A stretch of DNA of 64,000 nt from Salinibacterium sp. ZJ70 (GCF_011751865.2 NZ_CP061770.1:2294001-2358000); one strand, 5' to 3'. Positions 18,914-27,690 are shown, counted from the stretch's first letter. Program-made: numbers and translations. The notes: generated by a model from the sequence alone, not told the origin.

Positions 18914-20671
18914 ATGGCTCGCATCACGAAGGTTCTGGTCGCCAACCGCGGAGAGATCGCCGTACGCGTCATCCGGGCCGCGAAGGACGCCGGAATCGGC
19001 TCCGTCGCCGTCTACTCCGACCAGGATCGCGGCGCCCGCCATGTGGTCCTCGCTGACGAGGCGTACGCGCTCGAAGGCACCACGAGCGCCGAGACCTACC
19101 TCGTGATCGACAAGATCCTCTCGATCGCCCGCCGCTCCGGCGCCGACGCGATCCACCCCGGCTACGGCTTCCTCGCCGAGAACGCCGACTTCGCTCGCGC
19201 CGTCATCGACGCCGGCATCACCTGGATCGGCCCCTCCCCCGATGCGATCGAACGCCTCGGCGACAAGGTCTCCGCGCGCCACGTCGCCGAGAAGGTCGGT
19301 GCCCCGCTCGCACCCGGAACCCTCAACCCCGTCGCCGACGCCGACGAGGTGCTCGCGTTCGTGGACGAGGTCGGGCTCCCCGTCGCGATCAAGGCCGCCT
19401 TCGGCGGCGGCGGACGCGGCCTCAAGGTCGCCCGCACCCGCGAGGAGGTGCCCGAGCTCTTCGAGTCGGCCACGCGCGAAGCCGTCGCGGCTTTCGGCCG
19501 AGGCGAGTGCTTCGTCGAGAAGTACCTCGACAAGCCGCGCCACGTCGAGACCCAGTGCCTCGCGGATGCCGCCGGAAACGTCGTCGTCATCTCGACGCGC
19601 GACTGCTCACTGCAGCGCCGCCACCAGAAGCTCGTCGAGGAGGCGCCCGCGCCGTTCCTCAGCGACGAGCAGCGCGAGCTCCTCTACTCGTCGTCGAAGG
19701 CGATCCTGAAGGAGGTCGGCTACGTCGGCGCGGGAACATGCGAGTTCCTCATCGGCGTCGACGGCACCGTCTCGTTCCTCGAGGTCAACACGCGCCTCCA
19801 GGTGGAGCACCCGGTCTCGGAGGAGGTCACCGGCATCGACCTCGTGCGCGAGCAGTTCCGCATCGCCGAGGGCGGCCTCATCGACTACGCCGACCCCGAG
19901 ACCCGCGGCCACTCGATCGAGTTCCGCATCAACGGCGAAGACCCGGGCCGCAACTTCATGCCGACCCCCGGCCCCGTGCAGTCGCTGCGCATCCCCGGTG
20001 GTCCAGGCGTCCGCGTCGACTCGGGTGTGACGACGGGCGACGAGATCTCGGGCGCCTTCGACTCGCTGCTCGCGAAGCTCATCGTCACGGGATCGTCGCG
20101 CCAGGACGCGCTCGAGCGCGCCCGCCGCGCCCTCGACGAGTTCGAGGTCGCTGGGCTCCCCACCGTCATCCCGTTCCACCGCGCGATCGTGCGCGACCCC
20201 GCGTTCACCGCTGAGAACGGCGAGTTCGGCGTCTACACCCGCTGGATCGAGACCGAGTTCCAGAACGACCTCGAGCCGTGGGGTGGCGTTCTCGCCGAGC
20301 CCGCAGCGGCCGAGAAGCGTCACTCCGTCGTCGTCGAGGTCGAGGGCAAGCGCGTCGCCGTCTCGCTGCCCACCACGCTCCTGCCCGGCGCATCCATGGC
20401 GGCACCTCAGGCTCCGCGTCGCCGCGGCGGCGGACGCGCGGTCGCGACCGCGACGGGCGACGCCGTGAAGGCGCCCATGCAGGCCACGATCGTCAAGCTC
20501 GCCGTCGAGGAGGGCCAGAAGGTCGTCAAGGGCGACCTCGTGGTCGTGCTCGAGGCGATGAAGATGGAGCAGCCCATCGCCGCCCACAAGGACGGCTCGG
20601 TCGGCGCGATCGACGCGTCCGTCGGCACCACGGTCTCCGCCGGTCACCGCCTCCTGACCATCACCGACTGA
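18914..20671 (+). CDS. Acyl-CoA carboxylase alpha subunit (biotin carboxylase plus biotin carrier)
   Basis: 585 residues. The biotin carboxylase part covers about residues 1-450: [18 protein letters not shown] at the N-terminus, the ATP-grasp glycine loop [13 protein letters not shown], and the active-site [19 protein letters not shown] linker follows, then a biotinyl domain at about 510-585 with the biotinylated lysine in [10 protein letters not shown]. The enzyme carboxylates its own biotin with ATP and bicarbonate and passes CO2 to the beta subunit at 11.7 kb. BirA at 10.0 kb would attach the biotin. The fused two-domain form is typical of actinobacterial acyl-CoA carboxylases serving fatty- and mycolic-type lipid synthesis. 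Confidence 0.96.
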   Translation: MARITKVLVANRGEIAVRVIRAAKDAGIGSVAVYSDQDRGARHVVLADEAYALEGTTSAETYLVIDKILSIARRSGADAIHPGYGFLAENADFARAVIDAGITWIGPSPDAIERLGDKVSARHVAEKVGAPLAPGTLNPVADADEVLAFVDEVGLPVAIKAAFGGGGRGLKVARTREEVPELFESATREAVAAFGRGECFVEKYLDKPRHVETQCLADAAGNVVVISTRDCSLQRRHQKLVEEAPAPFLSDEQRELLYSSSKAILKEVGYVGAGTCEFLIGVDGTVSFLEVNTRLQVEHPVSEEVTGIDLVREQFRIAEGGLIDYADPETRGHSIEFRINGEDPGRNFMPTPGPVQSLRIPGGPGVRVDSGVTTGDEISGAFDSLLAKLIVTGSSRQDALERARRALDEFEVAGLPTVIPFHRAIVRDPAFTAENGEFGVYTRWIETEFQNDLEPWGGVLAEPAAAEKRHSVVVEVEGKRVAVSLPTTLLPGASMAAPQAPRRRGGGRAVATATGDAVKAPMQATIVKLAVEEGQKVVKGDLVVVLEAMKMEQPIAAHKDGSVGAIDASVGTTVSAGHRLLTITD

Positions 20672-20681
20672 CCCGCTGCCC

Positions 20682-20741
20682 CTGAGGTGTCAGTTTGTGC
20701 CGCCTGGGACGTACCGTAGGCGGCACAAACTGACACCTCAG
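20682..20741. repeat. Palindromic repeat, copy 1
   Basis: A 60-bp inverted repeat with perfect 24-bp arms (20682-20705 and 20718-20741) and a 12-base loop. The core of the left arm is GAGGTGTCAGTTTGTGCCGC. It lies between two convergent genes, 10 bases past the stop of the alpha subunit. Three other copies with the same arms but different loops occur at 26500, 27579 and 53715. Confidence 0.95.
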
Positions 20742-20805
20742 TGCGCGTAGCCACCTCAGGGCGCGCTGGCGCCTCGGAGGCGCGCACGCACCAGAGGCGC
20801 GCAGG

Positions 20806-22254
20806 TCAGGCGTCGGTGCCGGGCAGGATGTGCATCGCGCGCGCGGCGTCGGTGACGGCGCCCGAGAGCGACGGGTAGACCGAGAACGCACGCGCAAGCT
20901 GGTCGACCGTGAGGCGGTGCTCCACCGCGAGGGCGATCGGCAGAATGAGGTCAGAGGCCTTCGGCGCAACAACGACACCGCCGATGACGGTTCCGGATCC
21001 GGTGCGCGCGAAGATCTTCACGAAACCGTCCTTGATGTTCTCCATCTTGGCCCGGGGGTTCGAGGCGAGCGGCAGCTTGAAGATCTCGCCCTGCGCGAGG
21101 CCGTCCTCGATCTGCTTCTGGTTCCATCCGACGGTCGCGACCTCCGGATGCGTGAAGATGTTGCTCGTGACGTTCCGCTGCTCGATCGGCGTGACGGCGT
21201 CGCCCATCGCGTGATAGACCGCCGTGCGTCCCTGCATCGAAGCGACCGAGGCGAGCGGCAGCGAATCGGAGCAGTCGCCCACGCCGTAGACCATCGGCAT
21301 CGAGGTGCGCGCCACGCGGTTGACGCGGATGTGACCCGAATCGGTGAGCTGCACGCCCGCCTCCTCGAGGCCGAGCCCCGCGGTGTTCGGCAGCGAGCCG
21401 ACGGCGAGCAGACAGTGCGACCCCTCGACCGTGCGGCCGTCGGCGAGCGTGACGACGACGCCGTCGCCCGCGCGTTCCACCGACTGCATGCGCGACTTCG
21501 ACAGCACCGTCATACCGCCGCGCACGAACACGTTCTCGATGACGCGCGCCGCATCCGCGTCCTCACCGGGGAGAACCTGGTCGCGGCTCGAGACGAGCGT
21601 CACCTGCGCGCCGAGGGCACGGTAGGCGGACGCGAACTCGGCTCCCGTGACACCCGATCCGACGACGATGAGATGCTCGGGCACCTCGTCGAGGCCGTAG
21701 AGCTGCGTCCATGTGAGGATGCGCTTGCCGTCGGGCTTGGCGCTCGGGAGCACGCGAGGGCTCGAGCCGACCGCGACGACGAGGGTGTCGGCGGTGACCT
21801 CGTCGAAGTCGACGCGCTTCTTGCCCTTGCCGGTCGACATGATGAGGCGGTTCGGCCCGTCGAGGCGGCCGTCGCCCGTGACGATGCGCACGCCCGCCTT
21901 CACCAGCTGCGATTTCATGTCCTCGGACTGCTGCCGCGCAAGCAGCATGAGCCGGCGGTTCACAGCGCCCAGGTTCACGGTCACCTCGGGACGTACCGCG
22001 CGCCCGTTCTCGCCGCGCGTGAAGAACTGCACGCCCAGGTCGGCGGCCTGGCCCACATCCGACGCCGCACCGGCGGTCGCGATGAGCGACTTCGAGGGCA
22101 CGACATCCGTGAGCACCGCGGAGCCGCCGACGCCGGCGCGCTCCACGAGCGTCACGTCGGCGCCCAGCTGGGCGCCGGTGAGAGCGGCCTCGTATCCACC
22201 TGGCCCTCCTCCGAGGACAGCGATTCTCTGGGTGCGCTCGAACTCGTAGGGCAT
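20806..22254 (-). CDS. NAD(P)H-quinone dehydrogenase, disulfide-reductase family without redox cysteines
   Basis: 482 residues. It has the fold of dihydrolipoamide dehydrogenase: FAD-binding IAVLGGGPGGYEAALTGA at the start, NAD-binding VVGSGVTGAEFASAY in the middle, VYGVGDCSD, and the dimer interface with HPEVATVG. The two active-site cysteines are replaced: where lipoamide dehydrogenases have CxxxxC this protein reads GGSAVLTDVVPSK. That is the mark of the mycobacterial LpdA-type quinone reductases, which use NAD(P)H to reduce quinones and not disulfides. It is convergent with the carboxylase alpha subunit and divergent from the purine phosphorylase. Confidence 0.9.
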   Translation of the reverse strand: MPYEFERTQRIAVLGGGPGGYEAALTGAQLGADVTLVERAGVGGSAVLTDVVPSKSLIATAGAASDVGQAADLGVQFFTRGENGRAVRPEVTVNLGAVNRRLMLLARQQSEDMKSQLVKAGVRIVTGDGRLDGPNRLIMSTGKGKKRVDFDEVTADTLVVAVGSSPRVLPSAKPDGKRILTWTQLYGLDEVPEHLIVVGSGVTGAEFASAYRALGAQVTLVSSRDQVLPGEDADAARVIENVFVRGGMTVLSKSRMQSVERAGDGVVVTLADGRTVEGSHCLLAVGSLPNTAGLGLEEAGVQLTDSGHIRVNRVARTSMPMVYGVGDCSDSLPLASVASMQGRTAVYHAMGDAVTPIEQRNVTSNIFTHPEVATVGWNQKQIEDGLAQGEIFKLPLASNPRAKMENIKDGFVKIFARTGSGTVIGGVVVAPKASDLILPIALAVEHRLTVDQLARAFSVYPSLSGAVTDAARAMHILPGTDA

Positions 22255-22271
22255 GGCTCAATTGTCGCGCA

Positions 22272-22277
22272 TAGAGT
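22272..22277 (+). promoter_or_regulatory. -10 box of purine nucleoside phosphorylase
   Basis: TAGAGT, six bases before ATG 22284, within the 29-base gap to the divergent quinone dehydrogenase gene. The same TAGAGT with a six-base spacer precedes the exonuclease III gene at 44.5 kb. Confidence 0.45.
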
Positions 22278-22283
22278 GAGGGG

Positions 22284-23111
22284 ATGCAGACCCAGCATCC
22301 TCTCGACGTCGAGGGCGCGGACCCTTTCGCCATCGCGAAGACCGCCGCCGAGCAGATCGCACAGGCGACAGGCGTCGAACGGCACGACATCGCACTGACT
22401 CTCGGATCCGGATGGGCGAAAGCCGCGGACCTCATCGGCGAGACCGTCGCGACGATCCCCGCCACCGAGATCATCGGGTTCTCGAAGCCCGCGCTCTCGG
22501 GCCACGTGGGCACGCTCCGCAGCGTGAGGCTGCCCAACGGCAAGCACGCGCTCGTGATCGGCGCCCGCACCCACTTCTATGAGGGCCACGGCGTGCGACG
22601 CGTCGTGCACTCGGTGCGCACCGCCGCTGCCGCCGGCGCGACCACGATGATCCTCACCAACGGCGCGGGCGGCATCAAGGAGACCTGGAGCCCCGGCACC
22701 CCCGTGCTGATCAGCGACCACATCAACCTCACCGCGGCATCGCCGCTCGAAGGTGCGACCTTCATCGACCTCACCGACCTGTACTCGCAGCGTCTGCGCG
22801 ACCTCGCCCGCACGGTGCAGCCCGACCTCGACGAGGGCGTGTACTGCCAGTTCCGCGGTCCGCACTACGAGACACCCGCCGAGGTGCAGATGGCGAAGAC
22901 CATCGGCGGTCACATCGTGGGCATGTCGACCGCGCTCGAGGCGATCGCCGCGCGCGAAGCGGGCATGGAGATCCTCGGGTTCTCGCTCATCACGAATCTC
23001 GCGGCGGGCATCTCGCCGGAGCCGCTCAGCCACGCCGAGGTGCTGCAGGCCGGCAAGGACGCCGAATCGCGCATCAGCGAGCTCCTCGCCCGTGTGGTGG
23101 GAGAGCTCTGA
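22284..23111 (+). CDS. Purine-nucleoside phosphorylase (trimeric class)
   Basis: 275 residues. It splits inosine and guanosine with phosphate to base and ribose-1-phosphate. Signatures of the trimeric PNP family are present: LTLGSGWAKAADLIGE (phosphate loop), TNGAGGIKETWSPG, CQFRGPHYETPAEVQM and FSLITNLAAGIS. The stop overlaps the ATG of the phosphohexomutase (TGATG), so the ribose-1-phosphate made here may be used or isomerised by its partner. Start ATG 22284 has no ribosome-binding site at normal spacing, only the -10 box. Confidence 0.95.
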   Translation: MQTQHPLDVEGADPFAIAKTAAEQIAQATGVERHDIALTLGSGWAKAADLIGETVATIPATEIIGFSKPALSGHVGTLRSVRLPNGKHALVIGARTHFYEGHGVRRVVHSVRTAAAAGATTMILTNGAGGIKETWSPGTPVLISDHINLTAASPLEGATFIDLTDLYSQRLRDLARTVQPDLDEGVYCQFRGPHYETPAEVQMAKTIGGHIVGMSTALEAIAAREAGMEILGFSLITNLAAGISPEPLSHAEVLQAGKDAESRISELLARVVGEL

Positions 23112-24775
23112 TGGCGGCCCTCGAGCCGATCGACGCCGCACGCGCCTGGGCCGCGCAGGATCCGGATGAGGTGACGCGCGCCCAGCTCGAGGCGCTTCTG
23201 GCCCGAGCCGACGCCGGCGACCCGGATGCGCACGCTGAGATCGCGTCGCGCTTCGCGGGGCGTCTCACGTTCGGCACGGCAGGCCTCCGCGGCGAGCTCG
23301 GCGCCGGCCCCCTGCGCATGAACCGGGTGCTCGTGAGCCAGGCCGCCGCGGGTCTCGCCGCATATCTGCTCGCTCGCGAGGAATCACCGTCGATCGTCAT
23401 CGGGTACGACGGCCGGCGCAACTCCGACATCTTCGCCCGCGACACCGCGGAGATCATGGCAGGCGCCGGCGTGCGTGCGATCCTGCTCCCCCGCCTGCTG
23501 CCGACGCCGGTTCTCGCCTTCGCTGTGCGGCACCTCGACACCACCGCGGGTGTCATGGTCACGGCCAGCCACAACCCCGCCGCCGACAACGGCTACAAGG
23601 TCTATCTCGGCGGCCCCGACCACGGCTCGCAGATCGTGGCGCCCGCCGACGCCGAGATCCATGCGGCGATCGCCGCGGCCGCCGAGCGTCCCATCACGGA
23701 CTACCCGCGCTCGACCGAGATCACCTACGCCGACGAGGCCATCGTCGACGAGTACGTGCGACGCACAGCCGCGCTCATCGTCGAGCCGCAGCCGCTCACC
23801 GTCGTCTACACGGCCATGCACGGCGTCGGCTGGAGTGTCGCGAAAGCCGTCTTCGACGCCGCGGGCGTGACGAACGTCATCTCGGTCGCCGAGCAGCAGG
23901 ATCCGGATCCCGCGTTCCCCACGGTCGACTTCCCGAATCCGGAGGAGCCGGGCGCGATGGATCTCGCGTTCGCAGCGGCCGCCGCGCACGGCGCCGACCT
24001 GGTGCTCGCGAACGATCCCGACGCGGATCGTGTCGCGGTGGGTGTTCCGGACGGACGCGGCGGCTGGGCCCGTCTCTCCGGCAACGAGGTGGGCTGGCTT
24101 CTCGGCTGGCGCGCGGTGCGTCGCCTGGAAGCGGCGGGCATCAGCGACGGCACGTTCGCGTGCTCCCTCGTGAGCTCGCCGGCGCTCGGCGTCGTCGCGC
24201 GAAAGCACGGCTTCGACTTCGCGGAGACGCTCACCGGATTCAAGTGGATCTCGCGCGCCGGCGGACTCGTCTACGGCTACGAGGAGGCCCTCGGCTACCT
24301 CGTCGACCCCGAGAAGGTTCGCGACAAGGACGGCATCTCGGCGGCCGCGGAGGTCGTCGCGCTGTTCTCGGAACTCGCGTCCCAGGGGATCTCGTTCGAC
24401 CAGCACCGCGAGGATTTCGCCGACCGCTTCGGCGCGTTCGCATCCGGTCAGATCTCGATCCGCGTCTCGGATCTCGCCCGCATCCCCGCGCTCATGGAGA
24501 AGCTGCGCCGGACTCCGCCGAGCGAGGTCGGAGGCCTGCGCGTCGATCGCATCGACGACTTCGCCGACGGGTTCGGCCCGTTCCCGGCAAGCGAGATCCT
24601 GCGATTCTGGTTCACCGACGGCAGCCGCGTGATCGTGCGCCCGTCGGGAACCGAGCCGAAGCTCAAGTGCTACCTCGACACCTTCAGTGACGAGGGCACG
24701 GCGGCCGAGCGCCACGAGAAGGCGGAAGCCGCTCTCGCGGCTCTCGACGAGGGAATGCGCGCCCTGCTGGTGTAG
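23111..24775 (+). CDS. Phosphohexomutase/phosphopentomutase (phosphomannomutase-like)
   Basis: 554 residues, four-domain alpha-D-phosphohexomutase. Domain 1 has FGTAGLRGELGAGP and the phosphoserine loop TASHNPAADNGYKVY. Domain 2-3 have the metal loop ANDPDADRVAVGV and the sugar loop GFKWISRAGG with GYEEALGY. Domain 4 ends with the phosphate-binding RPSGTEPKLKCYLD. At this length and with the AADNGYKVY loop it resembles PgmB-type or PGM2-like enzymes that also isomerise ribose-1-phosphate to ribose-5-phosphate. Coupling to the purine phosphorylase favours that phosphopentomutase role, but this is inference. Confidence 0.9.
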   Translation: MAALEPIDAARAWAAQDPDEVTRAQLEALLARADAGDPDAHAEIASRFAGRLTFGTAGLRGELGAGPLRMNRVLVSQAAAGLAAYLLAREESPSIVIGYDGRRNSDIFARDTAEIMAGAGVRAILLPRLLPTPVLAFAVRHLDTTAGVMVTASHNPAADNGYKVYLGGPDHGSQIVAPADAEIHAAIAAAAERPITDYPRSTEITYADEAIVDEYVRRTAALIVEPQPLTVVYTAMHGVGWSVAKAVFDAAGVTNVISVAEQQDPDPAFPTVDFPNPEEPGAMDLAFAAAAAHGADLVLANDPDADRVAVGVPDGRGGWARLSGNEVGWLLGWRAVRRLEAAGISDGTFACSLVSSPALGVVARKHGFDFAETLTGFKWISRAGGLVYGYEEALGYLVDPEKVRDKDGISAAAEVVALFSELASQGISFDQHREDFADRFGAFASGQISIRVSDLARIPALMEKLRRTPPSEVGGLRVDRIDDFADGFGPFPASEILRFWFTDGSRVIVRPSGTEPKLKCYLDTFSDEGTAAERHEKAEAALAALDEGMRALLV

Positions 24776-24798
24776 CGAAGGTCATCTCCGACCTTCGC
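24775..24798. terminator. Bidirectional hairpin between convergent genes
   Basis: GCGAAGGTC (24775-24783) pairs with GACCTTCGC (24790-24798) across a six-base loop, starting at the last base of the phosphohexomutase stop codon and 36 bases before the end of the PTS gene on the other strand. Confidence 0.5.
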
Positions 24799-24833
24799 GC
24801 GGGGTGCGCCGGGCGGCGTCGTGACTGGCGAGG

Positions 24834-25298
24834 TCAGCCCTCGGCGCGCACGCCGAGGATCTCGCGCACCGTGTCGGCGTCCGTGGCGGCCGCGAGGCGC
24901 TCGACGGCGTCGGTGTCGTTGAAGATGTTCGCGCTCTCGGCGACGAGGCGCAGATGACTCGCACTCGATGCGCCCGCGAGGGCGACGATGACACGCACCG
25001 GGTCGTTGTAGGGGTGACCGAAATCGACCGGCTCGGCGAGCGTCACGATCGCGACGCCGTCGCGCTTGACGGTCACTCCGGGTCGTGCGTGCGCGAGGGC
25101 GAGGCCCGGCGCGACGACGACGTACGGGCCGCGGTCCTCGATCATCCGCACCATGTCGGACGTGTAACCGGCCTCGGTGGCTCCGGATGCGGTGAGCGCG
25201 TCACCGGCGATCTCGACGGCGGAGCGCCAATCGCCGGCGGCCGCCGCGAGGACGATGCCGGTGTCGGGCAGCGCGGGGAGGTCGTTCGGTCTGTCCAT
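24834..25298 (-). CDS. Orphan PTS EIIA component, fructose/mannitol/ascorbate type
   Basis: 154 residues with a complete PTS type-2 EIIA domain. The phosphorylated histidine lies in GLALAHARPGV (about residue 68), and YVVVAPG and HLRLVAESANIFND fit the family. EIIA receives phosphate from HPr and passes it to EIIB. No EIIB, EIIC, HPr or EI gene lies in this window. It starts exactly at the adenosine deaminase stop (TGATG), so it is cotranscribed with that gene. A regulatory use, such as sensing phosphorylation state near nucleoside salvage, is a guess. It could also be a remnant of a lost transporter. Confidence 0.88.
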   Translation of the reverse strand: MDRPNDLPALPDTGIVLAAAAGDWRSAVEIAGDALTASGATEAGYTSDMVRMIEDRGPYVVVAPGLALAHARPGVTVKRDGVAIVTLAEPVDFGHPYNDPVRVIVALAGASSASHLRLVAESANIFNDTDAVERLAAATDADTVREILGVRAEG

Positions 25299-26416
25299 CA
25301 GGCGGCGCCGAATCCGTCCTCGATGAGCTCGATGAGCTCGGCGCGCTCCTCGAGCGGGAGGAACGCCGCCTCGGCCGCGTTGAGCTGGAAGGTCAGCAGG
25401 TCGTCGAGGTCGTAGCCGAACGCGTCGACGAGCAGCCCGAGCTCGCGGGTGAGCGTGGTGGAGCTCATGAGGCGGTTGTCGGTGTTGACGGTGACGCGGA
25501 AGCCCAGCTGGTAGAGCAGGTCGAAGGGGTGCGCGGTCATGTCGTCGCCCCACGCGGCGATGGCGCCGGTCTGGAGGTTCGAGCTGGGGCTCGTCTCGAG
25601 GGCGATGCCGCGGTCCTTCACCCACTGGGAGAGGTAGCCGAGGCTCACGTAGCTCGCCTCGTCGTCCTGCGACTCGATCGTGATGTCCTCGGCGATGCGC
25701 ACACCGTGGCCGAGGCGCAGCGCGTGGCCGTCGACGAGGGCGCTGCGGATCGACTCGGGGCCGTCGGCTTCGCCGGCGTGGATCGTGGCGGGGAAGCATT
25801 CGCGCGCGAGCAGATCGAAGGCGTCGGCGAAGCGGCTCGCGGGGAAGCCCGCCTCGGGGCCCGCGATGTCGAAGCCGACGACTCCGCGGTCGCGGTGACG
25901 CAGCGCGAGCTGCGCGATCTCGAGACCGCGGTCGAGGTGTCGCATGGCGCTCACGAGCTGGCCGACGCGGATGCCGTGGCCTGTCGCGGCGGCGTTCTCG
26001 ACGCCCTCCTCGAGGCCCTGCTGCACTGCCTCGACGACGTCATCGAGCGAGAGTCCGCGCGTGAGGTGCTGCTCGGGTGCCCAGCGCACCTCGCCCCAGA
26101 CGACGCCGTCAGCGGCAAGATCCTCGACGAATTCGCGCGCGACGCGCACGAGGCCCTCGCGGGTCTGCATGACCGACAGCGTCACGTCGAACGTCTTCAG
26201 GTACTCGACGAGGGATCCGGAGTCCGACTTCTCCGCGAACCACGCGGCGAGTTCGCCCGCGTCGGTCGCCGGAAGCTCGATGCCGAGGGGTTCGGCGAGC
26301 TCGATGATCGTCTGCGGACGCAGTCCCCCGTCGAGGTGGTCGTGGAGCGACACCTTGGGAAGGGTACGAAGGTCGAACGTGTCGACATAGTGGTCTTCGT
26401 GTGCAGCGTCGCTCAT
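25298..26416 (-). CDS. add: Adenosine deaminase
   Basis: 372 residues, metal-dependent TIM barrel that converts adenosine to inosine. Zinc ligands and catalytic residues are visible: SLHDHLDGGLRP at residue 18 onward, ATIHAGEADGPES with the catalytic glutamate, HALRLGHGVR, ETSPSSNLQTG and VTVNTDNRLMS. The product suits the purine phosphorylase at 22.3 kb. Start ATG 26416 has TACGCT seven bases before it. An upstream ATG at 26476 adds unrelated residues. The orphan EIIA follows immediately. Without the DUF559 gene this would lie directly downstream of thymidine phosphorylase on the same strand. Confidence 0.95.
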   Translation of the reverse strand: MSDAAHEDHYVDTFDLRTLPKVSLHDHLDGGLRPQTIIELAEPLGIELPATDAGELAAWFAEKSDSGSLVEYLKTFDVTLSVMQTREGLVRVAREFVEDLAADGVVWGEVRWAPEQHLTRGLSLDDVVEAVQQGLEEGVENAAATGHGIRVGQLVSAMRHLDRGLEIAQLALRHRDRGVVGFDIAGPEAGFPASRFADAFDLLARECFPATIHAGEADGPESIRSALVDGHALRLGHGVRIAEDITIESQDDEASYVSLGYLSQWVKDRGIALETSPSSNLQTGAIAAWGDDMTAHPFDLLYQLGFRVTVNTDNRLMSSTTLTRELGLLVDAFGYDLDDLLTFQLNAAEAAFLPLEERAELIELIEDGFGAA

Positions 26417-26423
26417 AGGCTCC

Positions 26424-26429
26424 AGCGTA
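26424..26429 (-). promoter_or_regulatory. -10 box of add
   Basis: TACGCT on the minus strand, seven bases before ATG 26416, with no ribosome-binding site between. It makes add independent of the nucleoside operon upstream. Confidence 0.4.
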
Positions 26430-26499
26430 GTCGGCGCATCCGGTTCGAAACCGTGTCGAAGCTGAACGCGGGGCACCCCCGCCCCACCTCCCCCCTCCT

Positions 26500-26557
26500 C
26501 GAGGTGTCAGTTTGTGCCGCCTGCCGGACGGCCCAGGCGGCACAAACTGACACCTCG
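26500..26557. repeat. Palindromic repeat, copy 2
   Basis: Perfect 24-bp arms (26500-26523 and 26534-26557) with a 10-base loop, sharing the core GAGGTGTCAGTTTGTGCCGC. It lies in the 253-bp gap between add and the DUF559 gene, about 113 bases upstream of the latter. Unlike the other copies it is not between convergent genes. Confidence 0.95.
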
Positions 26558-26669
26558 GTGTGGGCGAGGGCGGGGGCGGGGCGGCCCCCCCATCTCGGCG
26601 GCCGCGCCGCTGTCAACGGATGAGCGGAGGCCGCGACGCCCGCGTGCACCCGCCGGGAAGCATGCGGGC

Positions 26670-27581
26670 ATGCCCGCTCCGCGTCCGCTGCCTCCCTCGA
26701 CCCCACCCGCGTTCGCCGTTCGCGACGCCCCGACCCTCGGCATCCCGCGCCCCCGGCTTCGCCGCAGCGATCTCGTCACCCCGTTCCGGGGAGCTCGGAC
26801 GACCACACCGCCACGAGAGGTGGTCGAACTGTGTCTCGCCGCGCTTCCCGTGCTCCGAGCGGACGCGTTCATCTGCGGGCCGACCGCTGCGCGCCTCTGG
26901 GAGATCCCACTCCCCCGACGGCTTCAGCGGCAGTCGCAGCTCCACGTCGGGCACCCCCATCGCGTGCGCCCCTCGCGCCTCGCCGGGGTCGTCGGCCATC
27001 ATTTCGTCATCACGCCTGCCGAGCTCACCTCGCTCAGCAGGATCCCCGTCACGACTCCGGCACGCACCTGGTGCGACCTCGCGGGCACGCTCTCTCTCGA
27101 GGAGCTCGTCGCAGCGGGCGACCGACTCATCTGGTCGCGCGCGCCGCTCGCCACCTTGGGCGAGATCGCGGCTCTCGCGGATGTGCACCCGGGACGCCGA
27201 GGGCGCGCAGATCGACGAGCCGCACTGGCGATGCTGTCGCCTGACGCCGACTCCCCAGCCGAGTCCACGCTGCGCATCCGCTTCCGTGCCGCCGGCCTTC
27301 CCCGCGTCACCCCGAACCTCGAGGTTCAGCGCCCGGACGGCGGCCGCGCGAGGATCGATCTCGCCTTCGAGGACCAGCGCGTGGGCGTCGAATACGAAGG
27401 GGACCACCATCGCGTCGAGCGCGGCCAGTGGGGGCACGACCTCCGCCGCATGTCCGCACTCGAAGACGCTGGCTGGTCGATGATCCGGGCGACGGGTGAC
27501 GACCTGATCAGCTCTGCGGAGCTCATCGAGCGGGTCGCGGGGCGCCTCCGTGGCCGCGGCTGGCACCCCACCCGCCCGTGA
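26670..27581 (+). CDS. DUF559 domain protein, nuclease-like
   Basis: 303 residues, unknown function. The N part (about 1-190) resembles AbiEi-like or unnamed helical regions (ELCLAALPVLRADAFICG, then TPARTWCDLAGTLSLEELV). The C part (about 205-300) is a DUF559 domain related to very-short-patch-repair endonucleases: ARIDLAFEDQRVGVEYEGDHH has the D...E.E spacing of PD-(D/E)XK nucleases. The start ATG 26670 follows GGGAAG at a usable distance. The gene is antisense to its neighbours and splits the nucleoside cluster. It has palindrome copy 2 upstream, and its TGA stop codon lies inside copy 3. The motif suggests DNA cleavage, but no activity is proven. Confidence 0.8.
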   Translation: MPAPRPLPPSTPPAFAVRDAPTLGIPRPRLRRSDLVTPFRGARTTTPPREVVELCLAALPVLRADAFICGPTAARLWEIPLPRRLQRQSQLHVGHPHRVRPSRLAGVVGHHFVITPAELTSLSRIPVTTPARTWCDLAGTLSLEELVAAGDRLIWSRAPLATLGEIAALADVHPGRRGRADRRAALAMLSPDADSPAESTLRIRFRAAGLPRVTPNLEVQRPDGGRARIDLAFEDQRVGVEYEGDHHRVERGQWGHDLRRMSALEDAGWSMIRATGDDLISSAELIERVAGRLRGRGWHPTRP

Positions 27582-27636
27582 GGTGTCAGTTTGTGCCGCG
27601 TGCCGGACGGCACAGGCGGCACAAACTGACACCTCA
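27579..27636. repeat. Palindromic repeat, copy 3
   Basis: Arms 27579-27599 and 27616-27636 are 21 bp and perfect; the centre has its own small stem GTGCC/GGCAC. The first three bases are the TGA stop codon of the DUF559 gene. It lies between that gene and the convergent deoA. Confidence 0.95.
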
Positions 27637-27647
27637 GTGCGGAGGGG

Positions 27648-27683
27648 CGGGGAGCGGGGCGGGGGCGGGGAGCGGGGCGGAGG
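27648..27683. repeat. G-rich tandem repeat, two 18-bp units
   Basis: Two 18-base units based on CGGGGAGCGGGGC stand head to tail just before the deoA stop. The plus strand carries many GGGG runs and could form a G-quadruplex. It follows palindrome copy 3 with 11 bases between. Confidence 0.6.
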
Positions 27684-27690
27684 CGGGGCG

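Noticed and set aside
26500..27636. Classical insertion sequence around the DUF559 gene
   Set aside because: There are no target-site duplications that I can see, no DDE or tyrosine transposase motif, and the flanking repeats are each complete palindromes, not terminal inverted repeats of one element.
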